7,506 bases of DNA from Marinosulfonomonas sp. (GTDB taxonomy: Bacteria; Pseudomonadota; Alphaproteobacteria; Rhodobacterales; Rhodobacteraceae). The notes under the pieces were generated by a model. That model saw nothing but the letters and a program-made list of their open reading frames with translations. It was not told where the DNA came from and did no database searches. The stretch covers positions 1 through 7,506 of the forward strand of contig JAFLKA010000495.1 in assembly GCA_022712735.1 (NCBI GenBank), in the 5' to 3' direction. The translations under genes and the position numbers were made by a program. How positions within the stretch are numbered: position 1 is the stretch's first letter; each line of letters starts with the position of its first letter. Below are positions 6,292 to 7,506 of the stretch, in pieces.

Positions 6292-7506
6292 ATGAACAAG
6301 ATTTTTGAAATTCCGATGTATGCCTATGAACGGTCAAAAGATCAGGATGCAATAACGCCGGTGCGCCACCCCGTTGTGGTGATCGGTGCTGGTCCAATCG
6401 GGCTGGGTGTGGCGATTGATCTGGCGCAGCACGACGTGCCGGTGGTTGTGCTGGATGATAACGACAAAGTATCGTTCGGCAGCCGCGCCATCTGTTTCGC
6501 CAAACGCCCGTTGGAAATTCTGGACCGTTTGGGCTGTGGTGCGCCGATGGTGGAAAAGGGCGTGAAGTGGAATGTTGGCAAGGTTTTCAATGACGAAGAT
6601 GAAACCTACCGGTTCGACCTGCTGGAGGAAGGCGGACATAAAAACCCTGCGTTCATCAACCTGCAGCAATACTATCTAGAAGAATACATGGTGAACCGTT
6701 TGCGTGCATTGCAAGCCGAGGGAAAACCGGTTGAACTGCGCGGTATGAACAAGGTCGATGCCGTGGGACAACACGACGATCATGTGACGCTTGAGGTGAC
6801 AACGCCGGATGGCCCCTATGTGGTCGAGGCTGATTGGCTGATCGCATGTGATGGGGCCAATTCTCCGACCCGCCGGATGCTGGGACTGGATTTTGAGGGC
6901 CGTGTGTTCGAGGATAATTTCCTGATTGCCGATGTGGTGATGGAGGCTGATTTCCCGACCGAGCGCTGGTTCTGGTTTGACCCGCCCTTTAACCGTGGCC
7001 AGTCAGCGTTACTGCATAAACAGCCCGATAATGTTTGGCGGATTGACTTGCAGCTGGGTTGGGACATCGACCGCGAGCGTGAAATGAAACACGAAAACAT
7101 CATCCCGCGCCTGCATGCGATGCTGGGGCAGGATGCCAAGTTCGAGCTGGAATGGGTGTCGATCTACACCTTCCAGTGTCGCCGGATGGAAGCGTTTCGT
7201 GCGGGACGCACCTTGTTTGCAGGAGACGCGGCCCATCAGGTTTCGCCGTTCGGGGCGCGGGGGGCAAATAGCGGGTTGCAGGATACGGACAATCTGGCAT
7301 GGAAGTTGAAGCTGGTTCTGGACGGCAAGGCGCCGGATGCGTTGATGGATACCTATAGTGACGAGCGGGTTTACGGGGCTGATGAAAACATTATGAACTC
7401 GACCCGTTCAACCGATTTTATCACCCCGAAGTCTGAAATCAGCCGCACGTTTCGTGATGCGGTTCTAAGCCTTGCCAAACGGCATGAGTTTGCCCGTCCG
7501 TTGGTG
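6292..7506 (+). CDS. FAD-dependent aromatic-ring hydroxylase (class A flavoprotein monooxygenase, MhpA-like), 3' end outside window
   Basis: The frame is open from the ATG at 6292 (GAGG at 6283-6286, 5 nt spacing) to the last base: 405 residues with no stop. It shows the three signatures of single-component flavin hydroxylases, which use NAD(P)H and O2 to hydroxylate phenolic rings. These are the Rossmann GAGPIG at 32-37 with acid D55 at the end of the second strand, the DG motif at 187-188 (CDGANSPTRR), and the GD motif at 311-312 (FAGDAAH). The segment after GD reads SPFGARGANSG where MhpA/PobA-type enzymes more often have P-x-x-G-x-G-x-N-x-G with GGQG or GKG-like cores. A 27-residue leader precedes the Rossmann strand. 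Context suggests it makes homogentisate or a related dihydroxy compound, for example from 3-hydroxyphenylacetate as MhaA does in Pseudomonas putida U. The substrate cannot be read from the sequence. Confidence 0.9.
   Translation, partial: MNKIFEIPMYAYERSKDQDAITPVRHPVVVIGAGPIGLGVAIDLAQHDVPVVVLDDNDKVSFGSRAICFAKRPLEILDRLGCGAPMVEKGVKWNVGKVFNDEDETYRFDLLEEGGHKNPAFINLQQYYLEEYMVNRLRALQAEGKPVELRGMNKVDAVGQHDDHVTLEVTTPDGPYVVEADWLIACDGANSPTRRMLGLDFEGRVFEDNFLIADVVMEADFPTERWFWFDPPFNRGQSALLHKQPDNVWRIDLQLGWDIDREREMKHENIIPRLHAMLGQDAKFELEWVSIYTFQCRRMEAFRAGRTLFAGDAAHQVSPFGARGANSGLQDTDNLAWKLKLVLDGKAPDALMDTYSDERVYGADENIMNSTRSTDFITPKSEISRTFRDAVLSLAKRHEFARPLV

Noticed and set aside
5544..6299. 251-codon open frame on the minus strand opposite the MBL-fold gene.
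   Set aside because: It shows no recognisable domain and mirrors the high-GC codon pattern of the plus-strand gene, whose motifs are clear.

Overview
The window looks like chromosomal DNA from an alphaproteobacterium, most likely a Rhodobacterales (Roseobacter-group) species. This is inferred from protein resemblance, the moderate-to-high GC content, the presence of a DUF2585 (UPF0314) membrane protein, and the clustering of a BktB-type thiolase, a MarR regulator and homogentisate-pathway genes. No mobile element, tRNA, rRNA or CRISPR array is visible. The exact genus cannot be read from the window.

Layout, left to right. (1) Positions 1-246 hold the C-terminal tail of a plus-strand protein resembling the C-terminal domain of penicillin-binding protein 1C. 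(2) Positions 247-295 are a 49-bp convergent intergenic gap filled almost entirely by four TCATAT(G/A) units at an exact 11-bp period. (3) Positions 296-1902 are a minus-strand marR -> thiolase pair with a 4-nt stop/start overlap. (4) Positions 1903-2063 are a divergent control region. It carries a perfect 18-bp palindrome next to a TTGACT -35-like hexamer, a degenerate copy of that palindrome 62 bp away on the marR side, and a 7-bp-arm hairpin in the likely hmgA leader. (5) Positions 2064-4675 are hmgA-fahA, again with an ATGA overlap. (6) Positions 4692-5258 are a DUF2585 membrane protein gene on the opposite strand. (7) Positions 5316-7506 are a metallo-beta-lactamase-fold protein followed 25 nt later by an FAD-dependent aromatic-ring hydroxylase that runs off the window.

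The genes fit the homogentisate branch of phenylalanine/tyrosine/phenylacetate-type catabolism. HmgA opens the homogentisate ring to maleylacetoacetate, and FahA hydrolyses fumarylacetoacetate to fumarate and acetoacetate. The thiolase can split acetoacetyl-CoA once acetoacetate has been activated. The isomerase step (maiA) and a CoA-activating enzyme are not in the window. The FAD hydroxylase may feed a further phenolic substrate into homogentisate; this is inference from context. The MarR protein is the obvious candidate regulator, acting on the paired palindromes between the two divergent transcripts.

The points most worth a second look are the two-operator architecture between marR and hmgA, and the MBL-fold protein in which every residue specific to the second zinc site is replaced (HxHxDH has become HYHAVR, and PGHG has become PGRG). 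The 11-bp-period CATATG array and the antisense DUF2585 gene splitting the catabolic cluster are also notable.
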